DNA from: Azonexus hydrophilus
Lineage (GTDB): Bacteria > Pseudomonadota > Gammaproteobacteria > Burkholderiales > Rhodocyclaceae
Length of the DNA stretch: 64,000 nt
Direction: 5' to 3'
Assembly: GCF_001956855.1 (NCBI RefSeq)
Contig: NZ_MTHD01000006.1
Span: 62,001 to 126,000 of the forward strand
Part shown: positions 53,132 through 63,583 of the stretch, in pieces
How the letters are laid out: each line of letters starts with the position of its first letter
Numbering within the stretch: the stretch's first letter is position 1
Translations under genes and position numbers: made by a program
Notes under the pieces: model-generated
The model's database searches: none
Told to the model about the DNA's origin: nothing
The model's input: the letters and a program-made list of their open reading frames with translations, nothing else

Positions 53132-53290
53132 TGTGTTTTCTCCGTTGTCGTTGAAGGAAAATGATCAAGTACCCGGTAACCGGGCCTCCCCGTCAATTAA
53201 CCCCGCAAAATTATAGCTTTCTTATATGACATGCAGACAGCCGTACGTTGACCGATATTCACGCAACCGTTGAACAAAATCGAACGATAG

Positions 53291-53608
53291 TCAAATGGCA
53301 AATACGTGCTTGACCCGCAATGCCGGCTGTCCGGACTCGACGGCGAGCAGACGGGCGATGTTCGGATGCTTGCCCGGGTTGGCCCGTTCGTCGTCGGTAT
53401 GCTCGGCAAAGATTTCCAGCCCTTTCCTGGCCGCCTCGGCATTGATCGACCCATAGGTCTGTGCGAGATGGTTGTAGACAGCCAGCGAACCCTGGCTGCC
53501 GGCCTTGTTCTCGATCGTTGCGACGACGTTGCCGTCGGCGTCGAGCAGATTAAGCGCAGCGAGGTGCGAGATCCCGGGAAGTTTTTTCAGGTTTTCGGCG
53601 AAGGACAT
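53291..53608 (-). CDS. DUF2322-type small protein
   Basis: A 105-aa protein beginning MSFAENLKKLPGISHLAALNLLDADG, a pattern I associate with the DUF2322 family of proteobacterial proteins. Function is unknown. The ATG follows GGAG by six bases. It lies downstream of purB and its terminator on the same strand, so it probably has its own promoter or reads through. Confidence 0.75.
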   Translation of the reverse strand: MSFAENLKKLPGISHLAALNLLDADGNVVATIENKAGSQGSLAVYNHLAQTYGSINAEAARKGLEIFAEHTDDERANPGKHPNIARLLAVESGQPALRVKHVFAI

Positions 53609-53621
53609 GTTTTTCTCCAAG

Positions 53622-53652
53622 AAAAAGGCCGATCCGCGCTGCGGACCGGCCT
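53622..53652 (-). terminator. Rho-independent terminator of purB
   Basis: On the minus strand GGCCGGTCCGC and GCGGATCGGCC form a long stem followed by TTTTTC. It sits 19 bp after the purB stop codon. Confidence 0.85.
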
Positions 53653-53670
53653 GGACAGACATTCAGGAAA

Positions 53671-55116
<1,446 letters not shown>

Positions 55117-55133
55117 CTATCCAAGAGCAAGCG

Positions 55134-55742
55134 ATGAAGCTGATCGGTACCCATACCAGCCCCTACGTCCGCAAGGTCCGGATCGTTCTGGCTGAAAAAA
55201 AGATGGAATACGAGTTCGTGATCGATTCGCCGCGCCAGCCCGGCAGCACGGTCCCCGACATCAATCCGCTCGGCCGGATTCCGGCGCTGGTGCTTGATGA
55301 CGACACGCCCTTGTTCGACTCGCGGGTCATCGTCGAGCACATCGACAACATCACGCCGAACAACAAGCTGTTGCCGGCGCCCAATCGCGAGCGGACCGAA
55401 GTCAAGCGCTGGGAAGCACTGGCCGATGGTCTGTGCGATGCCGCCGTCAGCGCCGTCATGGAAGGCCTGCGCCCAAAGAAGGAACAGAGTGCCGGCTGGA
55501 TCGTGCGCCAGCACGAGGCCGTCCAGCGCACGCTGCGTTTCATGGAAACGCATCTGGGGGAAAAGAGTTTCTGCATGGGCACGCACTTCTCGCTGGCCGA
55601 CATCGCCGTCGGCACTGCACTCGGCTACCTGTGCCTGCGCTTCCCCGACATCGCCTGGCAGGAAAGCCATCCCAACCTCGCCCGCCTGTACGAAAAACTG
55701 ATGCAGCGCCAGTCCTTTGCCGATACCGTCCCGCAAAGCTGA
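55134..55742 (+). CDS. Glutathione S-transferase family protein
   Basis: A 202-aa GST with an N-terminal thioredoxin fold (TSPYVRKVRIVLAEKK; SRVIVEHID binds glutathione) and a C-terminal helical domain (FSLADIAVG). It is like the YibF/YncG type. A TATAAT element at 55102-55107 is a likely -10 box. Substrate unknown. A strong hairpin follows. Confidence 0.9.
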   Translation: MKLIGTHTSPYVRKVRIVLAEKKMEYEFVIDSPRQPGSTVPDINPLGRIPALVLDDDTPLFDSRVIVEHIDNITPNNKLLPAPNRERTEVKRWEALADGLCDAAVSAVMEGLRPKKEQSAGWIVRQHEAVQRTLRFMETHLGEKSFCMGTHFSLADIAVGTALGYLCLRFPDIAWQESHPNLARLYEKLMQRQSFADTVPQS

Positions 55743-55766
55743 GACCACTATCGTCCGACCTTCTTC

Positions 55767-55786
55767 GGGGCGCCCGCGGGCGCCCC
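55767..55786 (+). terminator. Palindromic terminator after gst
   Basis: GGGGCGCCC-GC-GGGCGCCCC is a perfect 20-bp palindrome 24 bp after the gst stop, followed by GTTGCATTTG. It probably ends gst transcription. Confidence 0.65.
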
Positions 55787-55853
55787 GTTGCATTTGTCAG
55801 AACTCCCGGTGCATCCCGGGGTCAACAAAACGTGTTTTCAACAGACAGGCGCC

Positions 55854-56426
55854 ATGCACCGAATATTCAACTCCCTGAGCACCGCCCTGGGTGAACGCGA
55901 TGCCGACACGCGCATGCACTCGGATCGCGTCATAGAACTGTCTCGCGAACTCGGCATGCACATCGACCTCGATTCGCAGGAGCTCGCCATGCTGGCGCAG
56001 GGCGCCCGCCTGCACGACATCGGCAAGATCGGCATTCCTGACCACGTACTGCGCAAACCCAGCCGTTTCGAGCAGGACGAATGGGAAACCATGCGCCAGC
56101 ATCCGCTGATCGGCGAGCGCATCATCCTGGCCATCGGCAACGAATGCGCCACCCAACTGGCCGCCGTGGTTCGCCATCATCACGAGGCTTTTGACGGCTC
56201 CGGCTACCCCGACCGCCTGCGCGGAACCGACATACCACTCTACGCGCGCATCGTGTCGCTGGCCGACAACTACGATGCGATGGCGGTCAGCCGCCCCTAT
56301 CACCCGGGACGGCCGCACCATGAAATCATGGACATCCTGTCGAATCAGGAAGCGGAGAAGTTCGACCCCGACCTTCTCCACGCCTTCCGGCACGTCATCG
56401 AACGTTCGCCGATGCGTGCCCCCTGA
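55854..56426 (+). CDS. Stand-alone HD-GYP-domain phosphodiesterase
   Basis: A 190-aa protein consisting of one HD-GYP domain: HSDRV, HDIGKIGIPD, HHHEAFDGSGYPDRLRG and LADNYDAMA. Such domains hydrolyse c-di-GMP. No sensor or receiver domain is fused. The start is set at ATG 55854; an upstream TTG lies immediately past the terminator. It converges with mnmA. Confidence 0.88.
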   Translation: MHRIFNSLSTALGERDADTRMHSDRVIELSRELGMHIDLDSQELAMLAQGARLHDIGKIGIPDHVLRKPSRFEQDEWETMRQHPLIGERIILAIGNECATQLAAVVRHHHEAFDGSGYPDRLRGTDIPLYARIVSLADNYDAMAVSRPYHPGRPHHEIMDILSNQEAEKFDPDLLHAFRHVIERSPMRAP

Positions 56427-56432
56427 TACCGC

Positions 56433-57530
56433 CTAGCGGATGATGCCGCCGCCCAAACAGACCCGGCTTTCGTAAAGCACCACCGACTGCCCCGGGGTCA
56501 GCGCCCACTGCGGCTCGGCAAAGCGGATTTCACAGCTTTCACCATCGACACGTTCAACGTGACACGGCTGGTCGCTGGTCCGGTAACGCGGCTTGGCGGT
56601 ATAGACCCAATGCGTGTGCGGTGCCCGCCCTGACACCCAGCTCAACTGTTCGGCCACCAGGTCGTCGCGCAGCAGCGCCGGATGATCGTGGCCCTGGACG
56701 ACGTAAAGTACATTCTTCTCCATGTCCTTGCCGGCGACGAACCAGGCGTCGTGATCGCCGCCGCCGGGCTGGCCCTTTTCCTTCAGACCACCGATGTGCA
56801 GGCCCTTGCGCTGGCCGATGGTGTGATACATCAGGCCATCGTGGCTGCCGAGCACCTTGCCGTCGTCGAGCCGGCGGATTTCGCCCTGTTTCGGCGGCAG
56901 GTAGCGGCTGAGGAATTCCTTGAACGGACGCTCGCCGATGAAACAGATGCCGGTCGAATCTTTCTTCGCCGCGACGTGCAGGCCTTCGGCCTCGGCAATC
57001 CTGCGCACTTCGCGCTTGTAGATGTCAGCCAGCGGGAACAGCGTCTTCGACAGCTGCGCCTGATTCAGCCGGTAGAGGAAATAGCTCTGGTCCTTGGTCC
57101 CGTCCTCGGCCTTCAGCAACTGGTATTCACCGTTGAATTCGCGCACGCCGGCGTAGTGGCCGGTGGCAATCTTCTCGGCGCCGAGCTGCATGGCGTGGTC
57201 GAGGAAGGCCTTGAACTTGATTTCCGAATTGCACAGGATGTCCGGGTTCGGCGTCCGCCCGGCCTGGTATTCGCGCAGGAATTCGGCGAACACGCGGTCG
57301 CGGTACTCGGCAGCGAAATTGACCACTTCGACGTCGATGCCGATGACGTCGGCGACGCTCATCACGTCGACCAGATCCTGGCGCGACGAGCAGTATTCGT
57401 CGTTGTCGTCGTCTTCCCAGTTCTTCATGAACAGGCCGATCACCTTCCAGCCCTGCTGCTTCAGCAACAGCGCCGCGACCGACGAATCCACACCGCCGGA
57501 CAAGCCGACGACCACAGTTCCCTTAGACAT
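56433..57530 (-). CDS. mnmA: tRNA-specific 2-thiouridylase MnmA
   Basis: A 365-aa enzyme that thiolates U34 of tRNA(Lys, Glu, Gln). The PP-loop [12 protein letters not shown], the catalytic Cys in CNSEIKF and [14 protein letters not shown] are all present. It ends an operon with a NUDIX gene and a secreted-protein gene, overlapping the latter by 8 bp. Confidence 0.97.
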   Translation of the reverse strand: MSKGTVVVGLSGGVDSSVAALLLKQQGWKVIGLFMKNWEDDDNDEYCSSRQDLVDVMSVADVIGIDVEVVNFAAEYRDRVFAEFLREYQAGRTPNPDILCNSEIKFKAFLDHAMQLGAEKIATGHYAGVREFNGEYQLLKAEDGTKDQSYFLYRLNQAQLSKTLFPLADIYKREVRRIAEAEGLHVAAKKDSTGICFIGERPFKEFLSRYLPPKQGEIRRLDDGKVLGSHDGLMYHTIGQRKGLHIGGLKEKGQPGGGDHDAWFVAGKDMEKNVLYVVQGHDHPALLRDDLVAEQLSWVSGRAPHTHWVYTAKPRYRTSDQPCHVERVDGESCEIRFAEPQWALTPGQSVVLYESRVCLGGGIIR

Positions 57531-58074
57531 CGGGCCCAGCCCCTTTCTTCCATTCGGCCAGCGGCAGGATCACCGCCGGCTCTCCGTTGTTCACAAACCA
57601 GCTGTCGACGACGAAACGCTCGCCGTCGTCAGCCTCGATCACCGCCGACCAGTGATTGGCGATGAGCCCCAGGAAATACCGCGGTTCAGGCTGCAGCACA
57701 CGATGCCAGCGCAGATAACCGCGACTTTCGAGCAGCGCCAGCAGGCGAGTGGTCGAGGTTGAATGATCGATGCAGTCCATTTTCCCCGCCACATGGCCAT
57801 CGGCGTAATTGCCGCCGCGGTCGTTGCGCACATCCGACTGCTCGCCGGCCCAGCGATACAGCTTGCCGACGGCCTCGGCCAGCATTTTCCGCTCGCCATC
57901 GGCGTCGACCGCAGAAAACAGCAGGCGCCGGATGTCGCCGAGCTGTCCCTGCGAGTAATGGATGTCCGCCTGGGCAATGCAACCGTAGCCATGACAGACG
58001 GCCACACGCTCGTCGGCAACGGCTGTTGCGGTCGACAGCAGAAAAGCCAGCAAAAGCAGCGTTGACCGCAACAT
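57523..58074 (-). CDS. Secreted protein with Cys-His-Asp pattern
   Basis: A 183-aa protein with a signal peptide (about residues 1-20). A possible papain/transglutaminase-like triad is formed by Cys in [10 protein letters not shown], His in NHWSAVIEA and Asp in VDSWF; this is inference, and I do not recognise the family otherwise. The start codon overlaps the NUDIX gene stop (TGATG), and the end overlaps mnmA, so it is within one operon. Confidence 0.75.
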   Translation of the reverse strand: MLRSTLLLLAFLLSTATAVADERVAVCHGYGCIAQADIHYSQGQLGDIRRLLFSAVDADGERKMLAEAVGKLYRWAGEQSDVRNDRGGNYADGHVAGKMDCIDHSTSTTRLLALLESRGYLRWHRVLQPEPRYFLGLIANHWSAVIEADDGERFVVDSWFVNNGEPAVILPLAEWKKGAGPDV

Positions 58075-58529
58075 CAGTCGTAATGCACCAGCAGGTCCAG
58101 CGGATAACGCCGCCCGGCCAGGTAATCTTCGCAACAGCGCAGGATCAGCGGGCTGCGATGGCGATCCTGCGTCGCCCTGACCTCATCGAGCGTCAGCCAG
58201 CGGGCGGCGACGATGCCGTCGTCCAGTTGCCGCTCGGCGTCGAAACCGCGCAGTTCGCCGGCAAAGGCAAAACGCAGGTAAGTGATGTCCTTCAGCGGAT
58301 GCCGCCAGTTATAGACACCGACCAGGTGTGTCGGCCGGAAATGGTAGGCGGTTTCTTCCAGTGCCTCGCGCACCACGGCATCGACCAGCGCTTCACCCTG
58401 CTCAAGATGACCGGCCGGCTGGTTGAAGGCCAGCCCGGCATCGGTTTCCTCCTCGACCAGCAAAAACTTCCCGTCGCGATAAACCACTGCGGCCACGGTG
58501 ACATTCGGCTTCCAGATCATGTACTGCAT
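58074..58529 (-). CDS. nudJ: NUDIX hydrolase, NudJ-like
   Basis: A 151-aa NUDIX hydrolase with the box GHLEQGEALVDAVVREALEET. It begins MIWKPNVTVAAVVY, as NudJ does (thiamine pyrimidine pyrophosphate and nucleoside tri-/diphosphate hydrolase in E. coli). nudJ next to mnmA is a conserved order in proteobacteria, which supports the call. The start may be three codons later. Confidence 0.87.
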   Translation of the reverse strand: MQYMIWKPNVTVAAVVYRDGKFLLVEEETDAGLAFNQPAGHLEQGEALVDAVVREALEETAYHFRPTHLVGVYNWRHPLKDITYLRFAFAGELRGFDAERQLDDGIVAARWLTLDEVRATQDRHRSPLILRCCEDYLAGRRYPLDLLVHYD

Positions 58530-58609
58530 CCTGCGTCAAAAGCGTTATTTTACCCGCTGATTTCGGCTAGAATTGTGCGCTTTCACGAGTGCATCACGGA
58601 GATTTCACC

Positions 58610-59530
58610 ATGTCCATGTCGGACCGCGACGGTTTCATCTGGCAGGATGGCAAGCTTGTGCCCTGGCGCGAAGCGACCACCCACGTCCTTACCCATTCCC
58701 TGCATTACGGCATGGGCGTTTTCGAGGGCGTCCGGGCCTACAAGGGCGAACGCGGCACGGCGATCTTCCGCCTGAAGGAGCACACCGAGCGCCTGTTCCG
58801 TTCGGCCCACATCTTCCAGATGCAGATTCCCTACTCGCAGGCAGAACTGAACGAAGCGCAGAAGGAAGTCATCCGCGCCAACAATCTCGAATCCGGCTAC
58901 CTGCGTCCGCTCGCCTTCTACGGCTCGGAAAAGATGGGCGTTTCGCCCAAGGGCGCCAAAGTGCACGTGATCATCGCCGCCTGGCCGTGGGGCGCCTACC
59001 TCGGCGAGGAAGGCATGCAGCGCGGCATCCGCATCAAGACCTCGTCCTACACCCGCCACCATGTGAACATCACCATGGTCCGCGCCAAGGCCTCGGGCAA
59101 TTACATGAATTCCATCCTCGCCAACAACGAGGCGACGGCCGACGGCTACGACGAAGCGCTGCTGCTCGATCCGGAAGGTTACGTCTGCGAAGGCGCCGGC
59201 GAGAACATCTTCATCGTCCGCAACGGCAAGCTGTACACGCCGGACCTGACCGCCTGCCTCGAAGGCATCACCCGTGCCACGGTCATCCAGCTGGCTGGCG
59301 AACTGGGCATCGAAGTCATCGAGAAGCGCATCACCCGCGACGAAGTCTATTGCGCCGACGAAGCCTTCTTCACCGGCACCGCCGCCGAAGTGACGCCGAT
59401 CCGCGAACTCGACAACCGCCAGATCGGCGCCGGCAGCCGCGGCCCGATCACCAAGGCGCTGCAGGAAAAGTATTTCGACGTCGTCTATGGCCGCTCGGCA
59501 GCGCATGCCGACTGGCTGGCCGTCGTCTGA
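58610..59530 (+). CDS. ilvE: Branched-chain amino acid aminotransferase IlvE
   Basis: A 306-aa PLP enzyme that makes Val, Leu and Ile. The lysine that binds PLP is in VRAKASGNYMNS, and the signature EGAGENIFIV follows. The ATG at 58610 has GGAG eight bases upstream. It begins a run that continues with a zinc-finger protein. Confidence 0.94.
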   Translation: MSMSDRDGFIWQDGKLVPWREATTHVLTHSLHYGMGVFEGVRAYKGERGTAIFRLKEHTERLFRSAHIFQMQIPYSQAELNEAQKEVIRANNLESGYLRPLAFYGSEKMGVSPKGAKVHVIIAAWPWGAYLGEEGMQRGIRIKTSSYTRHHVNITMVRAKASGNYMNSILANNEATADGYDEALLLDPEGYVCEGAGENIFIVRNGKLYTPDLTACLEGITRATVIQLAGELGIEVIEKRITRDEVYCADEAFFTGTAAEVTPIRELDNRQIGAGSRGPITKALQEKYFDVVYGRSAAHADWLAVV

Positions 59531-59553
59531 GCAAGCCCCAGGGGAGAAAAACG

Positions 59554-59742
59554 ATGTCCGACAACAAGACCGTCGAAGTGACCGCCCACGACCTGCCGCT
59601 GCACTGCCCGCAACCGGGCTCTGCGCTGTGGAGCCAGCATCCGCGCGTCTTTCTCGACGTGCTGAAGACCGGCGAAGTCACCTGCCCGTACTGCAGCACA
59701 AAATATGTCTTCACCGGTGAAGCGCCCAAGGGCCATCACTGA
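59554..59742 (+). CDS. Zinc-finger CHCC protein
   Basis: A 62-aa protein of the zf-CHCC family (homologous to a mitochondrial complex I subunit region). Metal ligands are in LPLHCPQ, QHPRVFL and TCPYCSTKY. It lies 23 bp after ilvE, with GGGGAGAAAAACG before the ATG, and is commonly found between ilvE and waaF in betaproteobacteria. Confidence 0.92.
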   Translation: MSDNKTVEVTAHDLPLHCPQPGSALWSQHPRVFLDVLKTGEVTCPYCSTKYVFTGEAPKGHH

Positions 59743-59749
59743 AACAGGG

Positions 59750-59775
59750 ACGGCGGGCACAACACCCGCCGTTTT
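59750..59775 (+). terminator. Rho-independent terminator before waaF
   Basis: ACGGCGGG-CACAACA-CCCGCCGT is followed by TTTTC. The stem ends 4 bp before the waaF start codon, so waaF transcription may be reduced by it or begin from within. Confidence 0.75.
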
Positions 59776-59778
59776 CAC

Positions 59779-60792
59779 ATGAAGAAAGCCCTCATCGTCG
59801 CTCCCTCGTGGATCGGCGACACAATCATGGCGCAGCCGCTGTTCGCCCGCCTGCATGCCCTGCATCCCGGATTGCAGCTGGACGCCCTGGCGCCACGCTG
59901 GGTGGCGCCGGTGCTGCAGCGGATGGCGGAAATCAGCGCGGTCGTCGACAGCCCTTTCGGCCACGGCCAGCTGTCAATGAAAGCGCGCTGGCGGCTGGGC
60001 CGCGAACTGGCGGCACGCGGCTATGATGCGGTCTACGTCCTGCCCAACTCGCTGAAATCGGCGCTGGTCCCGTTCCTCGCCGGCATCCCGCAACGCGTCG
60101 GCTTCACCGGCGAATCGCGCTACGGCCTGATCAACGTCCGCCACACGCTGGACAAGGTGGCGCTGCCGCTGATGGTCGAGCGTTTCGCACAACTCGCCGA
60201 AACGCCTGGAGCCCCGCTGCCGCGCCCGGTTTCCTACCCAATGTTGCGGTCGACCGCAGCAGAACAGCAAAAAACCCTGGCCGAGCTGGCCATCGAACGC
60301 CCGGCAAGGATCGTCGCCTTCTGCCCCGGTGCCGAATACGGCCCGGCCAAGCGCTGGCCGGCGGCGCATTTCGCCGAACTGGCGCGGACCCTCGCCGCGC
60401 GCGGCTACGCCGTCTGGCTGTTCGGCTCGCCGAAGGACCACGCGGTCGCCGAAGAAATCTCGCAACTGGCACCCGGCCTGTGCCGCAACCTGTGCGGCGC
60501 CACCTCACTCGGCCAGGCGGTGGACCTGCTGGCGCTGGCCGACCTCGTCGTCTGCAACGATTCCGGCCTGATGCACGTCGCCGCTGCGCTCGACCGTCCG
60601 ATTGTCGCTCTCTACGGTTCGTCGTCACCCGGCTTCACGCCGCCGCTGTCGGACCGCGCCGATATCCTCAGCCTGAACCTCGACTGCAGTCCGTGCTTCA
60701 AGCGTGAATGCCCGCTCGGCCATCTCGACTGCCTGAATAAACTGCTCCCCGCCCAGGCCCTGCTGGCCTGCGAGAAATGGATCGCACGATGA
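59779..60792 (+). CDS. waaF: ADP-heptose:LPS heptosyltransferase II WaaF
   Basis: A 337-aa GT9 family glycosyltransferase that adds the second heptose to the LPS inner core. It has IVAPSWIGDTIMAQPLF at the start, FCPGAEYGPAKRWP and ALYGSSSPGFTPPLS. It is cytoplasmic or peripheral to the inner membrane. The next gene overlaps its stop by ATGA. Confidence 0.93.
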   Translation: MKKALIVAPSWIGDTIMAQPLFARLHALHPGLQLDALAPRWVAPVLQRMAEISAVVDSPFGHGQLSMKARWRLGRELAARGYDAVYVLPNSLKSALVPFLAGIPQRVGFTGESRYGLINVRHTLDKVALPLMVERFAQLAETPGAPLPRPVSYPMLRSTAAEQQKTLAELAIERPARIVAFCPGAEYGPAKRWPAAHFAELARTLAARGYAVWLFGSPKDHAVAEEISQLAPGLCRNLCGATSLGQAVDLLALADLVVCNDSGLMHVAAALDRPIVALYGSSSPGFTPPLSDRADILSLNLDCSPCFKRECPLGHLDCLNKLLPAQALLACEKWIAR

Positions 60793-61220
60793 GCCAGCCC
60801 ACCAATTTCGCCACCTCGGATGACGCCGAACACGCCTTCTACGCTGCCGTCAGCAGCGGCGATGCCGACCTGCTGATGCATTACTGGGCCGAAGACGAGG
60901 AAACGCTGTGCGTGCATCCGACCGGCGTCCGCCTGACCGGCATCGTGCCGATCCGTGAAAGCTGGCGCAGCATCTTCGCCAATGCCAGCCTGCGCATCCA
61001 GGCTGAAACCGTCGCCCGCTGGCAGGGCACGGTGATGGCGGTGCATCACCTGACCGAAATCCTGTTTGTCGGCGACGACCCGGCGCCGCACGGCCCGCTG
61101 CACGTCACCCACGTCTACCTGCGCGGCGCCCAGGGCTGGCGCCTCGCCAGCCGCCACGCCTCGGCAGCCGACGACGGCCATCAGGCCATGGCCGACGCCA
61201 TGCCGCACACGCTGCATTGA
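60789..61220 (+). CDS. NTF2-like (SnoaL/DUF4440) protein
   Basis: A 143-aa single-domain protein of the NTF2-like fold (FYAAVSSGDADLLMHYWAEDEETLCVHPTGVRLTG; HVTHVYLRGAQGWRLASRHAS). The function is unknown; related proteins act as small-molecule binding domains or isomerases. It overlaps waaF and the following hydrolase gene (TTGA), so the three are probably translated together. Confidence 0.87.
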   Translation: MSQPTNFATSDDAEHAFYAAVSSGDADLLMHYWAEDEETLCVHPTGVRLTGIVPIRESWRSIFANASLRIQAETVARWQGTVMAVHHLTEILFVGDDPAPHGPLHVTHVYLRGAQGWRLASRHASAADDGHQAMADAMPHTLH

Positions 61221-62173
61221 AAGTCTACCGGGCACCCTCATGGTTGCCGGGCGGCCACGCCCAGACGCTGTGGCCGCTGCTGATCAAGCCCCAGCAGCTG
61301 CCGCTGCGCCGTGAGCGCTGGACAACGCCGGATGGCGATTTCATCGATGTCGATTTTCTCGATGCTGCGGTCGACGCACCGATACTGGTCCTTTTCCACG
61401 GCCTCGAAGGCAGCGCCCGCAGCCATTACGCGATCTCCACCGCGCACGCCTGCCAGGCCGCCGGCTGGCGCCTGGTGCTGCCGCATTTCCGTGGCTGCTC
61501 GGGCGAACTGAACCGGCGCCCGCGCGCCTACCACTCCGGCGACTCGGCCGAAATCGACTGGATCCTGCGCCGGCTTCAGGCCGCGCACGGTGGCCGCAAG
61601 CTGCACGCCGCCGGCGTCTCGCTCGGCGGCAACGCGCTGCTCAAATGGGCTGGCGAGCAAGGAATTGCCGCCGCCGATGTCGTCACCGGCGTTGCCGCGA
61701 TGTGTGCGCCGCTCGACTTGGCTGCCTGTGGCCACCACCTGGCACGCGGTTTCAACCGCTTGTATACGCAGCATTTTCTCACCACTCTGAAGCGCATCTC
61801 GGGGCAACGCCTGCAGCACTTCCCCGGGCTGTTCGATGAAGCGCGGATGCGTCGTGCCAACAACCTGTGGGAATTCGATGACGCCGTCACCGGCCCGGTG
61901 CACGGTTTTGCCGGTGCCGACGATTACTGGCGACGCTGTTCGGCCAAACCCTTCCTCAAGTCGATCGCCGTACCAACACTTGCGGTCAACCCGAAAAACG
62001 ACCCGTTTTTGCCCGCCCGGCACCTGCCCGGCCCGGCCGATGTCGCCGCCTGCGTCCGCCTCGAACAACCGGCCGGCGGCGGCCATGTCGGTTTCGTCAC
62101 CGGCTCATTTCCGGGAAAGCTGGACTGGCTCCCGCAAAGGCTCTTACACTTCTTCCTTTCCGAAACGTCATAA
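61217..62173 (+). CDS. YheT-family alpha/beta hydrolase
   Basis: A 318-aa hydrolase of the YheT group. The nucleophile elbow is GVSLGGNAL, the oxyanion region LFHGLEGSARSHY, and the catalytic His is near GGGHVGFV. It begins with a TTG that overlaps the preceding stop (TTGA). Substrate unknown. Confidence 0.88.
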   Translation: MKVYRAPSWLPGGHAQTLWPLLIKPQQLPLRRERWTTPDGDFIDVDFLDAAVDAPILVLFHGLEGSARSHYAISTAHACQAAGWRLVLPHFRGCSGELNRRPRAYHSGDSAEIDWILRRLQAAHGGRKLHAAGVSLGGNALLKWAGEQGIAAADVVTGVAAMCAPLDLAACGHHLARGFNRLYTQHFLTTLKRISGQRLQHFPGLFDEARMRRANNLWEFDDAVTGPVHGFAGADDYWRRCSAKPFLKSIAVPTLAVNPKNDPFLPARHLPGPADVAACVRLEQPAGGGHVGFVTGSFPGKLDWLPQRLLHFFLSETS

Positions 62174-62182
62174 GCGCCCATC

Positions 62183-63574
62183 ATGAGCCAACCTCTTCCC
62201 GCAGAAATCTTCAAGGCCTACGACATTCGTGGGATCGTCGATAAATCGCTGACCGCCGACGTCGTCCGCCGGGTCGGCCACGCCCTCGGCACGCTGGCAC
62301 TCGAGCAAGGCCAGAAGGCCATCGCCGTCGGCCGCGACGGCCGCCTGTCCGGCCCGGAACTGTCCGGCGCGTTGATGGACGGCATCTGCGCCGCCGGTTG
62401 CGACGCCATCGACGTCGGCTGCGTGCCGACCCCTGTCACCTATTTCGCCGCCTATGAGCTCGGTTGCAATTCCTGCGTCTCGGTCACCGGCAGCCACAAC
62501 CCGCCCGACTACAACGGCCTGAAAATGGTCATCGGCGGCACGACGCTGGCGCTTGATGCGATCCAGGACCTGAAGAAGCGCATCGAAGCCGGCAATCTGC
62601 GCCACGCCAAGGCCGACCAACTCGGCCAACGCACTTCCGCCAACGTCCTCGACGCCTACGTCGACAAGATCGTCGGCGATGTAAAACTGGCGCGGCCGAT
62701 GAAGATCGTCATGGATTGCGGCAACGGCGTCGCCGGTGCGATTGCCCCTGCACTGTTCAAGCGCCTCGGTTGTGAAATCGTGCCGCTGTATTGCGAAGTC
62801 GACGGCAATTTCCCGAACCACCACCCGGACCCGTCGAAGCCGGAAAACCTGGCCGACGTGGTCAAGGCGCTCAAGGAAACCGACGCTGAAATCGGCATCG
62901 CCTTCGACGGCGACGGCGACCGCCTCGGCGTCGTCACCAAGGATGGCGAAATCATCTATCCCGACCGCCAGCTGATGCTGTTCGCCGCCGACGTACTGTC
63001 GCGCGTACCGGGTGGCACCATTATCTATGACGTCAAATGCACACGCCTGCTGGCGCCGTGGATCAAACAGCACGGCGGCATACCGCTGATGTGGAATACC
63101 GGCCACGCACTGGTCAAGGCCAAGCTGAAGGAAACCGGCGCCCCGCTGGCCGGCGAGATGTCCGGCCATACCTTCTTCAAGGAGCGCTGGTACGGTTTTG
63201 ACGACGGCCTGTACACCGGCGCCCGCCTGCTCGAAATCCTGAGCCGCTCGGCCGATGCCGGCGCGCCGCTGAAAGCCCTGCCGAATTCGCCGTCGACCCC
63301 GGAACTGAACATCAAGATGGCCGAGGGCGAACCCTTTGCGCTGATCGACAAACTCAAGGCCGAAGGCCGCTTCGACGGCGCCGAACAGATCATTACCATC
63401 GACGGCGTCCGGGTAGAATACAAGGATGGTTTCGGCCTGGCCCGCCCGTCGAACACGACGCCGGTCGTGGTGCTGCGCTTCGAAGCCGATGACGCTGCCG
63501 CCCTGGAACGTATCCAGGCCGGTTTCCGCGCTGCCCTGCGCGCTGTCTGGCCGGGGATACAGCTGCCGTTTTAA
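62183..63574 (+). CDS. algC: Phosphomannomutase/phosphoglucomutase
   Basis: A 463-aa alpha-D-phosphohexomutase that supplies Man-1-P and Glc-1-P for polysaccharide and LPS synthesis. The active-site phosphoserine is in VTGSHNPPDYNG, the metal loop in DGDGDRLG, the sugar loop in GEMSGHTFF and the phosphate-binding loop in RPSNTTP. The name algC is by similarity to the Pseudomonas enzyme. Confidence 0.93.
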   Translation: MSQPLPAEIFKAYDIRGIVDKSLTADVVRRVGHALGTLALEQGQKAIAVGRDGRLSGPELSGALMDGICAAGCDAIDVGCVPTPVTYFAAYELGCNSCVSVTGSHNPPDYNGLKMVIGGTTLALDAIQDLKKRIEAGNLRHAKADQLGQRTSANVLDAYVDKIVGDVKLARPMKIVMDCGNGVAGAIAPALFKRLGCEIVPLYCEVDGNFPNHHPDPSKPENLADVVKALKETDAEIGIAFDGDGDRLGVVTKDGEIIYPDRQLMLFAADVLSRVPGGTIIYDVKCTRLLAPWIKQHGGIPLMWNTGHALVKAKLKETGAPLAGEMSGHTFFKERWYGFDDGLYTGARLLEILSRSADAGAPLKALPNSPSTPELNIKMAEGEPFALIDKLKAEGRFDGAEQIITIDGVRVEYKDGFGLARPSNTTPVVVLRFEADDAAALERIQAGFRAALRAVWPGIQLPF

Positions 63575-63583
63575 GGAGAATTC

